DNA from: an uncultured Bacteroidales bacterium
GTDB lineage: Bacteria > Bacteroidota > Bacteroidia > Bacteroidales > Muribaculaceae
DNA: 64,000 nt
Assembly (NCBI GenBank): GCA_947644715.1
Contig: CANSAP010000006.1
Location: 1 to 64,000, forward strand
Reading direction: 5' to 3'
Positions 36,124-44,909 of this stretch are shown one piece after another. Below the pieces are notes generated by a model. It searched no databases. It had not been told where the DNA came from and saw nothing but the letters and a program-made list of their open reading frames with translations. The number at the start of each line of letters is the position of its first letter. Position 1 is the first letter of the stretch. The position numbers and the translations under genes were made by a program.

Positions 36124-39100
36124 ATGTCTACAAAGCTACTAAAGCTAACCGCGCTGCTCGCGCTGTTCCTTTGGTTTCCGGCAAGGGCGGATATTCCAAC
36201 CTACGACATGCCGAAAAGGGACATGAAAGATGCGGTGCAGACTGTGGAGGAGCAACTGCTCTTCTACGACCATGGAGGTGCTACGGGTAACATCCAAAGC
36301 CTCTACTACCAGACTCTCTGTGTCTTCAAAAGCGCCAATGAGGGGGATGCCCTCTCAATCACGTTCAACAGTGTCGACCTCAACGGCCCAGTGCTCTACA
36401 TCTATGATGGCGAAATCAGCGCTTACAATAAGGTGACCGAGGGTTATATCGGAACCGTAACCGGCACCGAGACAGCCTCTTTCGAGGCAGCCTCCGGCAC
36501 ACTGTCTGTGCTCTACTATTCCACCGGCTATGCCAACAGCGGTGCCGGTTGGGAAGCCCTGCTTGAGTCTGTCCCCTCCAAGGATATGGAATGGGTGTCG
36601 GCCGCTGCCAACACGGCGTTCTCCACGAATATATATCCCGGCGCCACGACGGTACCGCTCATGTGCGTTGACATGCTCACCGACGGCGGAGGCAATCCCC
36701 TTAATCTCAACAATATAACTTTCGCACTTGAGGGCGACGGCATGGCAGCTTTCAAGAATCTGCGCTGCATGGTGAACCGTGACCAGAACAGTCCCGCCGG
36801 TGGCGACATCTTCGGCGAGGCATTCGATGCAGCAGCCCCAACCATGACCTTCTCCGGCGCTCACGCGCTGAAATCAAAGCACAATTACATCTGGCTTGTG
36901 GCCGACATTGATGTGGCGGCTTCCGCCGGCACATCGGTTTCACCCGTATGCTCTTCTCTGAAAGTAGCTGACGCGGAACGACTGTCAACTCCCCTGACCG
37001 GCTCTGCGGCTGAAATCAAAAACATGCTCTTCATGCCCACGGGCCCGGCCACCTATAAGATTGGCGACACTCCCCTGCTCTTCTATGATGATGGAGGACC
37101 GGAAGGCAACATAACTCTCAATTTCGAGGGCGAAGTGACCTTTGAGCCGGAACATGACGGAAAGAAGGTGCGTGTAGTCTTTGAATCGCTCGACCTGTTC
37201 AACACCTCAACCATCGGCAAAAACGATGTACTGAAGATTTATAACGGCCGTGCGGCCGACAATACGGCGCTGCTCGCCTCGCTGCTCAATGACCCTCTCA
37301 CGATTCATTCCACAGCGGTCGACGGCTCGCTGACCGTAACCTTCCAAAGCCTGACCGGCGTTAATCCGAAGAGCGGTTGGGTGGCTCGTGTCGAGGAGTT
37401 CACTCCGCAGCCCATGACCGTCACCGCCCTGACAGCCACCGGCCTGTCAGGCATCAATACGGCTGCCGGCTCTGCTGCCAAAGCGCTCAGTTTTGAAGCA
37501 ACGACCGTCGGCACCGAACCGGCTGCCACGCTCAACGCCGTGACCCTCAGCCTGGCCGGAAGCACCGCTCCTATTGCATCGGTGAGCCTGACTGACCTCA
37601 ATGGCAATCTCCTCGGGGAGGCTGACGTTACATCTGAGTCCGTCACGCTGACTCTCTCGGCTCCCGTGGCTCTCGGCGAACGCGACAACATCTTCAACGT
37701 CAATATCACTCCGGCAACATCCGCCCTGAGTGGACAGACAATCGCGGCTGCCTTGCAAAATGTTCAACTCAGTTCCGGCAGCATGACCCCCTCAGCCTCC
37801 ACTCCGGCTGCTGTGGAAATCAATAATGTCTGCCAACTGACCCGCGACTATCATGAGCACACAATCTTCGGAGAGTGGACGCTCACCCATGAACCTCACT
37901 CCAACTCTTACCTGGGCTACGACGGCACTGCCGGCGAACGCAAGGTGACCCTGCATCCCGGCACCGAGGGTATGTTCATTGAACTGGAGTTCAATTCCTT
38001 CTACGTAAACTGGCCCACCTGGGGCAACGCACCCTCCTTCAAGGTTTACTCAGGCTCGGAGGCCACCGGCGAACCAATCTGGACCATGACTCAGGCCAAT
38101 GCCAAGACCGGTCCCGAGACCCCGCTCCGCTCATCCTCTGTGGATGGAGCCATGACAATCGTCTTCAATCCCAATGGCAACAACGGAGCCATGGGCCAGG
38201 GTTTCAATGCCGCCGTGCGCGAATACATCCCCGCCCCGATGCAGCTCTCGCAGGTTGAGGTTAGTCAGGCAAGCACCGACCCGGTGCAGAGCGGCGACAC
38301 GAATGTGGCTGTCCTGCGCATCGCCACAACCACTACCGGCGACCTTAACCCCCTCCCCTTCGAGTCGCTCTCCATCGACCTCAAGGATGCCAAGGGAAGC
38401 GTAAAGAGCGCCAAACTCTATTCCACAGGTCGCTCCGATCAGTTCACCACCGGCAATCTGATTGCCACTGCCGATGTGCAGGCCGAGGCCTCTTCCGTAA
38501 CTCTCACCCCGACGGCCACCACCCGCCTTGCGGAAAAAACCTGCTACTATTGGCTCGCATTCGATATGAACGAGCAGATTGAGCCTGGGCATGACATTGA
38601 TGCAGCCGTGACTGAAATGAAGGTCAACGGGGCTGCCGTCTCAGGCATTATCACCCCCGACCCCGAGGGCGCCCGTCCCTCTGTGGCCGTCTATCTCTTC
38701 GACGGCGATGACCGTGTGGTGGATGTCAAGGGGACTCTGCTCTTCTACGACGATGGAGGCGCCACAGGCAAATACACCACTACCCACAAAGGCAAAGTCA
38801 CTTTCCGTCCTGCCGAGGGTGAGATTATCCGCTTTGCCTTCAAGCAGTTCTATACCAATATCAGCGACTACTTCTACGTATACGACGGAGCTGCAGCCTC
38901 CGGTGCACTGCGAGCCAAGCTCTCAAGCTCCAAGACTGACCTGGCTGACATTTTCTCCACCTCTGAGGATGGCTGTCTCTCCGTAGACTTCAATCCCACG
39001 AAGAATAACATCAACGACGGCTGGTATATCGAAGTCTCTTCCGTACGCCCCGAACCGCTTCACATCGCCACAGCCGAATTGACGGCTGTCGAGGATGCCC

Positions 39101-42100
39101 GCCTGCTGCGCGGCGCCGAGAAGCTGCTTGTGGCCCGTCTGCGTCTGGAGGTTGAGGGCAACCGCGGCCCGGTTCCCTTCACTGAGTTCAGCTTCGACAC
39201 TGCCGGCTCCACAGCCGGACTGCTTGCCGGACTCTCGCTCACCAGCTCCGAGCAGCTCGAGTCTTATAATGATGTCAACGAGATAGCCTCCGCTGCCACC
39301 GGCGCTCTTTCCTCTCCCGACTTCGCTATCTCCACCCCCGGCACCTACTATCTCTGGCTGCGTGCCGACATTGCAGCCGACGCGCCCGCTGCAGGCTCTC
39401 TGAAGGTGGCTCTCGCTTCCGTAGCCAATGCCGACGGCTCTCTTTGGAACACCCCCGGCGAACAGCTCGAACTGGCTCTCACCCCCGGCATGAACGGCAC
39501 CTATACCATCGGCGCTTCCCCGGAGGCTGACTACGCTACCATCCAGGCTGCCGCCGACGCCCTGAAGCAGGGTGTGGATGGCCCCGTGACTTTCCTCATC
39601 GAGAGTGGCGACTACAAGGAGCTTGTCTCCATTCCCGAAATACCCGGTGCCGGCGAGGCTCACCCCGTGACCTTCCGCAGCGCCTCCGGCAACCGCGCGG
39701 ACGTGACTCTGCACTATGATTCCTACACCGCCTCCTACGGCCAGCCGGAATATGGTGTGCTCACTGTGAAGGGTGCCGACTGGCTTACGCTGGAAGCACT
39801 CACGTTGACCAGCTCCGCCAATGCCTTCCCGATGATTGTGAAGCTCCAGGATGCCTCACGTCACTTCACTATGCGCGACTGCCACGTGTATTCGCCTCAC
39901 CGCTCCGGAACCTCCGACCCCACTCTGGTGGAATGCTACGTAAGCTCCGAGGCTGTGCCTGACCGCAACAATGACTATGCGAGCTTCGAGAACTGTCTGT
40001 TCGAGGGTGGATACATGGGTGTGCAACTGGGTGGCACCTCAATTGTGAACCCTGTGGCGCTCCCTGTTGAGAAGGGTGGTTCAATCACCGACTGCACCTT
40101 CATCGGCCAATACTCAAAGGGTATCTATCTGAGCGCTGAGTCAGGCGCCCGCCTGCTCCGCAACTACTTCGAGAGTCAGCCGAACAGCTATTCCTCCTAC
40201 TATGCCATGGACCTGCTCAACGGCTATGATGACCTGCTCGTGGAGGGCAACATAATCAATCATGCCTATCCGGTAAGCTCCTCATCCGGCATCTATGTGC
40301 GCAATCTCTATGGCAGCGCCGAAAAGGCTCCGGCCATCATCAACAATGAAATCGTAATCAGCAACGCCACCAGCGCCGTGCGCGGCATCACGATTCAATA
40401 TCCGGTGCCCTATCTCCGGTTGGCTCACAACAGTGTGAGCATCTCCGGCACAGCCTCCTCTTCCGCCTGCCTCTACGTCAACGACACTATGAGCGAGGCT
40501 GTCGTGGCCAATAATATCTTCGACAACCGCGCCGCAGGCTACGCCGTGCGTGTGCAGAAGGCCGAATATATGCCGGCAGCTTTCACCACCAATATGATGC
40601 GCTCCTCGGCTGAGGCGCCCCTGAACTATCTTGCCGGCGACATTGCCGACCTCGAAGCCTGGGCAACCGCAGCCTCTGACCCCACTGCGTTCACCGCCGA
40701 TGTGGAATACCTGGCCGAAGACATTCTCGAGCCGATGGATTTCGCTCCGTTGACCAAGGGTACCCCGCTGCCGTATGTAACTGCTGACATCTCCGGCACT
40801 CCGCGCGATGCCGCCGCTCCCACCGTAGGTGCATACGAGGCTTCTGCTCTGTCTGTCACTCCGGCTCCCGCCGAAGGTTACCCGCTGATTGACTGCGTGA
40901 CTCATGAGTCTGCCCGCTTGACATTGGCTGCAAATTGCCATGCCGCAGCCCGCGTGCTTGTGCTTGAAGCTTCCGCCGAAGCTCCCGAGGCTGAAGCGGT
41001 CGAGGCCTCAGAACTGACTCTCAGCCTGCGCAAGAACCGTCCCGCATCTCTCATCCTGCCTGACCTCGCCCCCAACACTGAGTATAAGGCTTGGCTTGTG
41101 ATTACATCCCTGCGTGGCGAAAGTGGCGAGCTCTTTGCAGCGCCCGAGTTTGAGACCACTTATGCGCCGACTACTGTCTCAACCTTCGAGAATGTGCAGA
41201 TGATTGGCGACGACGCTCCCGGCTCTTTCCTCGATGGAACCGCACGTTTTGACGGGTTCCTGGTGGAAGAGGAGGAGAATCTTCCCGTGGCCGGTTCCTC
41301 CCGGGTTGCTGTCATGGAGGACACTGAAGCTACCGTGACTCTGACCAATGCCTCCAACCTGACTCTCGACGGTTTCTGGCTCCGCAACTCTGAGGAGGTT
41401 GAGCTGACGGCTCTCTCTGAGGAGGGTCAGGAATTGACCTCAAAGACTCTGCCCGCAAACGGCTGGCGTTACGTCAACCTGCGCGACATGGGCGAGATGG
41501 CTGCTCTGACCCTCTATACTGAAGGGGCTGCCGCTATTGATGATTTCAGCGGCCAACCCGCACAGCTCTCTGCCCGGGTGCAAGGTGCCGAAACCGGCAT
41601 CGCTCAGGGTGACACCTTCTCTCTGACGGCTATGGCCGAAGGTGGTGTGCAGCCCTTCACTTACAGCTGGACCGACAAGGCCGGCTCTCCGCTCGGCTCC
41701 GAGGCTCTGCTTTCCCGCACGGCTGAGGTGACTGACTTATATACTGTGAAGGTTACTGATGCCTGGGGTGCCGAAGCTACCGCCTCCGCCCGCCTGAATG
41801 TTTCAGGCGACATGGTTATCGCCACTTTCGACGACCTCTATCTTGAGCCTGATTCCAAGTGGCATGGCGACCTCAACGACCCGGACTACACGTCAGGCAC
41901 GTTCCTCTCCGGTTCCTTCGAGTTCAGCAATTACTATATGGCTGACTGGAATTCCTGGAGCTGGTTCGGCTACGCCAACCTCGAGGGTACCAATTACTCA
42001 AGCTACAATGATGACATGGTCTGCGCCGCAGGCAGCGGTCATGATTCAGCCGGCTACGGTGTGGCCTTCATGGGTGATTATTATGGCCCGACGCTGATGT

Positions 42101-42879
42101 CGATGACTAACTCCGACGCACCTCAGACTATCCCCGGCCTGTGGCTCAACAACACTGAGTGGGTACGCCTCTCTGTGCTGGAAGGTGACGGCATGAGCGA
42201 CAAGTTTGAGCAGGGTGACTACTGCGCCGTGCGCATCAGCGGCGAGAAGGAGGATGGCTCTTACACTGACCCGCTGGAGATTCGCCTGGCTGACTATACT
42301 TCTGAAGATGAAGGTGACTGGTATGTGCTCGACACCTGGCAGTGGTTCCCGCTTGAATCCCTGGGTGCCGTGAAGAAACTCCGCTGGGAGTTCACCTCCA
42401 CTAAGCGCAATGCCTACGGTGTGACCACCCCCTCCTATGTCTGCATCGATGACTTGGGTGACACCTGCTCCGTAGAGGAACTGGCCGCACTCAGCATCTG
42501 CGAGGATGACCGCTCCATCGACCTGACCGAATACTTCGACTTCGACCCCGAGGAGGGCAACATCTCCTATGAACTTCTCTCGGGCGATGCAACCATAGTT
42601 GAGGGTAAGGCCGTTGTGACTGCTCCCGCTTTGGAATCCACCACTCTGGTAGTGCGCGCCGCGCAGCGTGGCCGTCAGCAATGGATTTCTCTGCCTGTGG
42701 ATGTCACTGTCTCCTCCGTTGACCGTGTGAATGCTTCCGACATAATCGGTTACAGCATCTACAACACTCAGGGCATCCTGCTCCACACCGGAAGCGAAAT
42801 GCCCCGCCTTGACTCCGGCATCTACATCGTGGTGCGCCACACAGCCTCCGGCTCCGTGAGCACCGTAGAACGCCGATAA
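36124..42879 (+). CDS. Giant secreted CUB-like/beta-helix/DUF4465 protein under B12 control
   Basis: 2251 residues. Signal peptide (1-22). Four CUB-like modules start near 43, 316, 578 and 870 (LLFYDDGGATGKYT, YVYDGAAASG), linked by repeated beta-sandwich spacers (TYYLWLRADI, CYYWLAFDM). A parallel beta-helix runs about 1125-1572 (YATIQAAADAL, then right-handed repeats). Next come an Fn3-like and a jelly-roll-like region, an Ig/PKD-like domain (about 1806-1893, FTYSWTDKAGSPLGS), then DUF4465 (about 1897-2112: VIATFDDLYLEP, YGVAFMGDYYG, SLGAVKKLRWEF, YVCIDDLG). The tail (2205-2251, IYNTQGILLHTG, SGIYIVV) is a sorting domain. From memory, DUF4465 includes the B12-binding BtuH group of Bacteroides. 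With the riboswitch, a corrinoid-capturing surface or released protein is a strong inference. Confidence 0.9.
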   Translation: MSTKLLKLTALLALFLWFPARADIPTYDMPKRDMKDAVQTVEEQLLFYDHGGATGNIQSLYYQTLCVFKSANEGDALSITFNSVDLNGPVLYIYDGEISAYNKVTEGYIGTVTGTETASFEAASGTLSVLYYSTGYANSGAGWEALLESVPSKDMEWVSAAANTAFSTNIYPGATTVPLMCVDMLTDGGGNPLNLNNITFALEGDGMAAFKNLRCMVNRDQNSPAGGDIFGEAFDAAAPTMTFSGAHALKSKHNYIWLVADIDVAASAGTSVSPVCSSLKVADAERLSTPLTGSAAEIKNMLFMPTGPATYKIGDTPLLFYDDGGPEGNITLNFEGEVTFEPEHDGKKVRVVFESLDLFNTSTIGKNDVLKIYNGRAADNTALLASLLNDPLTIHSTAVDGSLTVTFQSLTGVNPKSGWVARVEEFTPQPMTVTALTATGLSGINTAAGSAAKALSFEATTVGTEPAATLNAVTLSLAGSTAPIASVSLTDLNGNLLGEADVTSESVTLTLSAPVALGERDNIFNVNITPATSALSGQTIAAALQNVQLSSGSMTPSASTPAAVEINNVCQLTRDYHEHTIFGEWTLTHEPHSNSYLGYDGTAGERKVTLHPGTEGMFIELEFNSFYVNWPTWGNAPSFKVYSGSEATGEPIWTMTQANAKTGPETPLRSSSVDGAMTIVFNPNGNNGAMGQGFNAAVREYIPAPMQLSQVEVSQASTDPVQSGDTNVAVLRIATTTTGDLNPLPFESLSIDLKDAKGSVKSAKLYSTGRSDQFTTGNLIATADVQAEASSVTLTPTATTRLAEKTCYYWLAFDMNEQIEPGHDIDAAVTEMKVNGAAVSGIITPDPEGARPSVAVYLFDGDDRVVDVKGTLLFYDDGGATGKYTTTHKGKVTFRPAEGEIIRFAFKQFYTNISDYFYVYDGAAASGALRAKLSSSKTDLADIFSTSEDGCLSVDFNPTKNNINDGWYIEVSSVRPEPLHIATAELTAVEDARLLRGAEKLLVARLRLEVEGNRGPVPFTEFSFDTAGSTAGLLAGLSLTSSEQLESYNDVNEIASAATGALSSPDFAISTPGTYYLWLRADIAADAPAAGSLKVALASVANADGSLWNTPGEQLELALTPGMNGTYTIGASPEADYATIQAAADALKQGVDGPVTFLIESGDYKELVSIPEIPGAGEAHPVTFRSASGNRADVTLHYDSYTASYGQPEYGVLTVKGADWLTLEALTLTSSANAFPMIVKLQDASRHFTMRDCHVYSPHRSGTSDPTLVECYVSSEAVPDRNNDYASFENCLFEGGYMGVQLGGTSIVNPVALPVEKGGSITDCTFIGQYSKGIYLSAESGARLLRNYFESQPNSYSSYYAMDLLNGYDDLLVEGNIINHAYPVSSSSGIYVRNLYGSAEKAPAIINNEIVISNATSAVRGITIQYPVPYLRLAHNSVSISGTASSSACLYVNDTMSEAVVANNIFDNRAAGYAVRVQKAEYMPAAFTTNMMRSSAEAPLNYLAGDIADLEAWATAASDPTAFTADVEYLAEDILEPMDFAPLTKGTPLPYVTADISGTPRDAAAPTVGAYEASALSVTPAPAEGYPLIDCVTHESARLTLAANCHAAARVLVLEASAEAPEAEAVEASELTLSLRKNRPASLILPDLAPNTEYKAWLVITSLRGESGELFAAPEFETTYAPTTVSTFENVQMIGDDAPGSFLDGTARFDGFLVEEEENLPVAGSSRVAVMEDTEATVTLTNASNLTLDGFWLRNSEEVELTALSEEGQELTSKTLPANGWRYVNLRDMGEMAALTLYTEGAAAIDDFSGQPAQLSARVQGAETGIAQGDTFSLTAMAEGGVQPFTYSWTDKAGSPLGSEALLSRTAEVTDLYTVKVTDAWGAEATASARLNVSGDMVIATFDDLYLEPDSKWHGDLNDPDYTSGTFLSGSFEFSNYYMADWNSWSWFGYANLEGTNYSSYNDDMVCAAGSGHDSAGYGVAFMGDYYGPTLMSMTNSDAPQTIPGLWLNNTEWVRLSVLEGDGMSDKFEQGDYCAVRISGEKEDGSYTDPLEIRLADYTSEDEGDWYVLDTWQWFPLESLGAVKKLRWEFTSTKRNAYGVTTPSYVCIDDLGDTCSVEELAALSICEDDRSIDLTEYFDFDPEEGNISYELLSGDATIVEGKAVVTAPALESTTLVVRAAQRGRQQWISLPVDVTVSSVDRVNASDIIGYSIYNTQGILLHTGSEMPRLDSGIYIVVRHTASGSVSTVERR

Positions 42880-42931
42880 ATCGGGAAAAGCAAACAGTTT
42901 TTCTTTGCTAATAATTATATAGGTTTGGTAA

Positions 42932-42966
42932 GACCCGCGCCGGGAAGTGATTTCCGGGCGCGGGTC
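42932..42966 (+). terminator. Terminator hairpin of giant gene
   Basis: 15-bp arms GACCCGCGCCGGGAA/TTCCGGGCGCGGGTC with one mismatch. Followed by GCTTTATG, so it is a strong stem with a weak T-tract. Confidence 0.7.
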
Positions 42967-42984
42967 GCTTTATGTACTGGCAGT

Positions 42985-43068
42985 TATTATTTCTTGGGGG
43001 TCAGGTATTATTTCTTGGGGGTCAGGTATTATTTCTTGGGGGTCAGGTATTATTTCTTGGGGGTCAGG
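42985..43068. repeat. Four 21-bp tandem repeats spanning the sel1 stop codon
   Basis: TATTATTTCTTGGGGGTCAGG repeated exactly four times (42985, 43006, 43027, 43048). On the reverse strand each unit is the last codons and stop of the Sel1 gene (CTGACCCCCAAGAAATAATA: L-T-P-K-K-stop). The fourth copy is the real gene end and the other three are downstream copies. Confidence 0.97.
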
Positions 43069-44027
43069 CGCACGATTGCTTCATGGGCATTCGTTATGCC
43101 TGCTTCTACGGCCTGCGCAAGCCAATCGGCCGCTGTGCGTTGCTGCTCATCCTGCGTGGTTTCATCGGCAAATGCGTCAGGGAACTGCTGGAGGGTCTCT
43201 CCGACTATGTAGGCAGCCGAGGGGTCACCCTGTAATGCCGCGTGCCAGAAGAGGTGCATCGCATGGTCGTAGTCGTAAGGCACACCCCAACCCTGCGCGT
43301 AGCTCTGCGCAAGAAGCGCAAGTGCATATGGGTCATCAGCCTTGGCCGCCTGCATGAAAAGTGGCGATGAAATCGGGAAAATACGGTCGTTGAAGTATTC
43401 CAATCCCACCTCTCTCGCCTCCTCAGCCGAAAGCTGCTCCGCCTCGGGAGCGACCAGCAGCCACAGCCTCTCGGCAGCCGGACGAAAACCTTTGGCGGCA
43501 GCTCCGCGCAGCAAAGAGGCTGCAAGCACAGAGTCTTTTGGCACTTCGGGGTTATCCAAAAGCAATTCACCAAGCGAGGTCATAGCAGCCGGCACCCCGG
43601 CCTCTGCGCCACGCTCATACCAATAGAGAGCCTTCTTCATGTCGCGCTTAACTCCGCCGGAGCCGGTGGAGAGCAGCCACCCGAGATTATTGAATGCCTT
43701 GGGGTCCGGCTCCGGGGCGGTGGCGGCACGCTGAATCCACATCAGCATTGTGTCGGGAGCGAGGTCGAAATATCTGTAACCTAACAGGTTGCAAGCCGGA
43801 GCATAACCTTTTTCCGCCGACGCACGCAGCAGGGAGTCTGCCCGCACTGAGTCAGGAACAACCCCGCCGCGTCCCGTCTCCAGAAGATAGGACAACCGAT
43901 ACATGGCCACACTGTCACCCTCGCGCACCTGCTCTTCAAGCTGCTGCACCTGCGGGGCTGCTTCCATTCCTGCTATGCCGGCCAACGCTGCGGGCAGCAG
44001 AGCCATTCCAAATAATATTCGCTTCAT
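43050..44027 (-). CDS. Secreted Sel1-like repeat protein
   Basis: 325 residues with a signal peptide (MKRILFGMALLPAALAGIAG). The mature part consists of Sel1-type TPRs: AMYRLSYLLETGRGGVVPDS, AFNNLGWLLSTGSGGVKRDM, KALYWYERGAEAGVPAAM, YALALLAQSYAQGWGVPYDY. Sel1 repeats are protein-binding scaffolds, here in the periplasm. No partner is obvious. It is downstream of the metal permease on the same strand (31 bp). The C-terminal LTPKK coding unit is the source of the tandem repeat. Confidence 0.88.
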   Translation of the reverse strand: MKRILFGMALLPAALAGIAGMEAAPQVQQLEEQVREGDSVAMYRLSYLLETGRGGVVPDSVRADSLLRASAEKGYAPACNLLGYRYFDLAPDTMLMWIQRAATAPEPDPKAFNNLGWLLSTGSGGVKRDMKKALYWYERGAEAGVPAAMTSLGELLLDNPEVPKDSVLAASLLRGAAAKGFRPAAERLWLLVAPEAEQLSAEEAREVGLEYFNDRIFPISSPLFMQAAKADDPYALALLAQSYAQGWGVPYDYDHAMHLFWHAALQGDPSAAYIVGETLQQFPDAFADETTQDEQQRTAADWLAQAVEAGITNAHEAIVRLTPKK

Positions 44028-44058
44028 AAAGATTTAACGCATAAGGGGTTAGTTCGGT

Positions 44059-44853
44059 TTACCGACGGGGCAGCAACCGAGCCATGACGTAGAAGAGCGT
44101 CAGCGTGAGCACAATAGTGGCCGAGGCAGGAACACCGATGAAATAGGAGATGAACAGACCGGCCACTCCTCCAACCACTGCCACGCCCATCGACACAAAA
44201 ACAGTGCTGCTGAACCGCCTGCACCATACTTCCGCCACAAGCTGCGGCAGCGTCAACAGACTCATCAGCAGCATGATACCCACGAGTCTGATGGTCAACA
44301 CAATAGCCACAGCCACAAAGACTGTCATCAGATAGTTAACGACCTTTACCGGCAGGCGGTTGACCCTGGCGAAATCCGGGTCAAATGCCACGGCAACTAT
44401 CGTGCGGTAACCGAAGAGGAAGAATAGCGCCAGCAATAACGTGAACCCGGCAAAGAGCCATAGATCAGTCTGCGTTACGGTCAGCACATTGCCGAACAGG
44501 AAGGAGTTCAACTCAGGCACATAGCCTGACGTGAGGAAAATAAACAGTATGCCGAGCGCCATGCCGACGGCCCAAACCACAGCTATCGCTGAGTCAGAGC
44601 GCACACGATGGCGCGTGGTCAGCCATTCAACCCCCACGCTCCCGGCCACGGCAGCCACAGCGGCCATGGCTATCGGACTGACTCCGAGCCAGTAGCCAAG
44701 ACCAAGGCCACCGAAGCAGGCATGAGTAATACCGCCGGAGATAAACACGAGTCTGCGGCTGATGATGTACGTTCCGATAATAGCCACCCCCACTGAGATT
44801 ATGATGACTCCCAGCAGCGCGCGTTGAAAAAAAGGATAAGCAAGTATGTCCAT
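44059..44853 (-). CDS. Metal ABC transporter permease (ABC-3/ZnuB family)
   Basis: 264 residues from the ATG at 44853; the track uses a GTG seven codons earlier. Seven to eight membrane helices. Family segments: FISGGITHACFGGLGLGYWL and SFLFGNVLTVTQTDLWL, and GIMLLMSLLTLPQLVAEVW. The permease moves Zn2+, Mn2+ or Fe2+ through the inner membrane with an ATPase and a binding protein. Neither partner is adjacent; its neighbours are aroA and a Sel1 protein, so the partners must be elsewhere. Confidence 0.9.
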   Translation of the reverse strand: MDILAYPFFQRALLGVIIISVGVAIIGTYIISRRLVFISGGITHACFGGLGLGYWLGVSPIAMAAVAAVAGSVGVEWLTTRHRVRSDSAIAVVWAVGMALGILFIFLTSGYVPELNSFLFGNVLTVTQTDLWLFAGFTLLLALFFLFGYRTIVAVAFDPDFARVNRLPVKVVNYLMTVFVAVAIVLTIRLVGIMLLMSLLTLPQLVAEVWCRRFSSTVFVSMGVAVVGGVAGLFISYFIGVPASATIVLTLTLFYVMARLLPRR

Positions 44854-44909
44854 ATAATTCAGTTGCTCAACCACCGAATTTTATCGATGAAACCGAGCTT
44901 TTTCATCAT

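Noticed and set aside
42985-43068. CRISPR array
   Set aside because: The 21-bp units are directly adjacent with no spacers and no cas genes are present.
42925-43212. ORF with YYFLGVR repeats, possibly a repeat protein
   Set aside because: It is the tandem 21-bp DNA repeat read in a chance frame; flanking sequence is antisense of the Sel1 gene.
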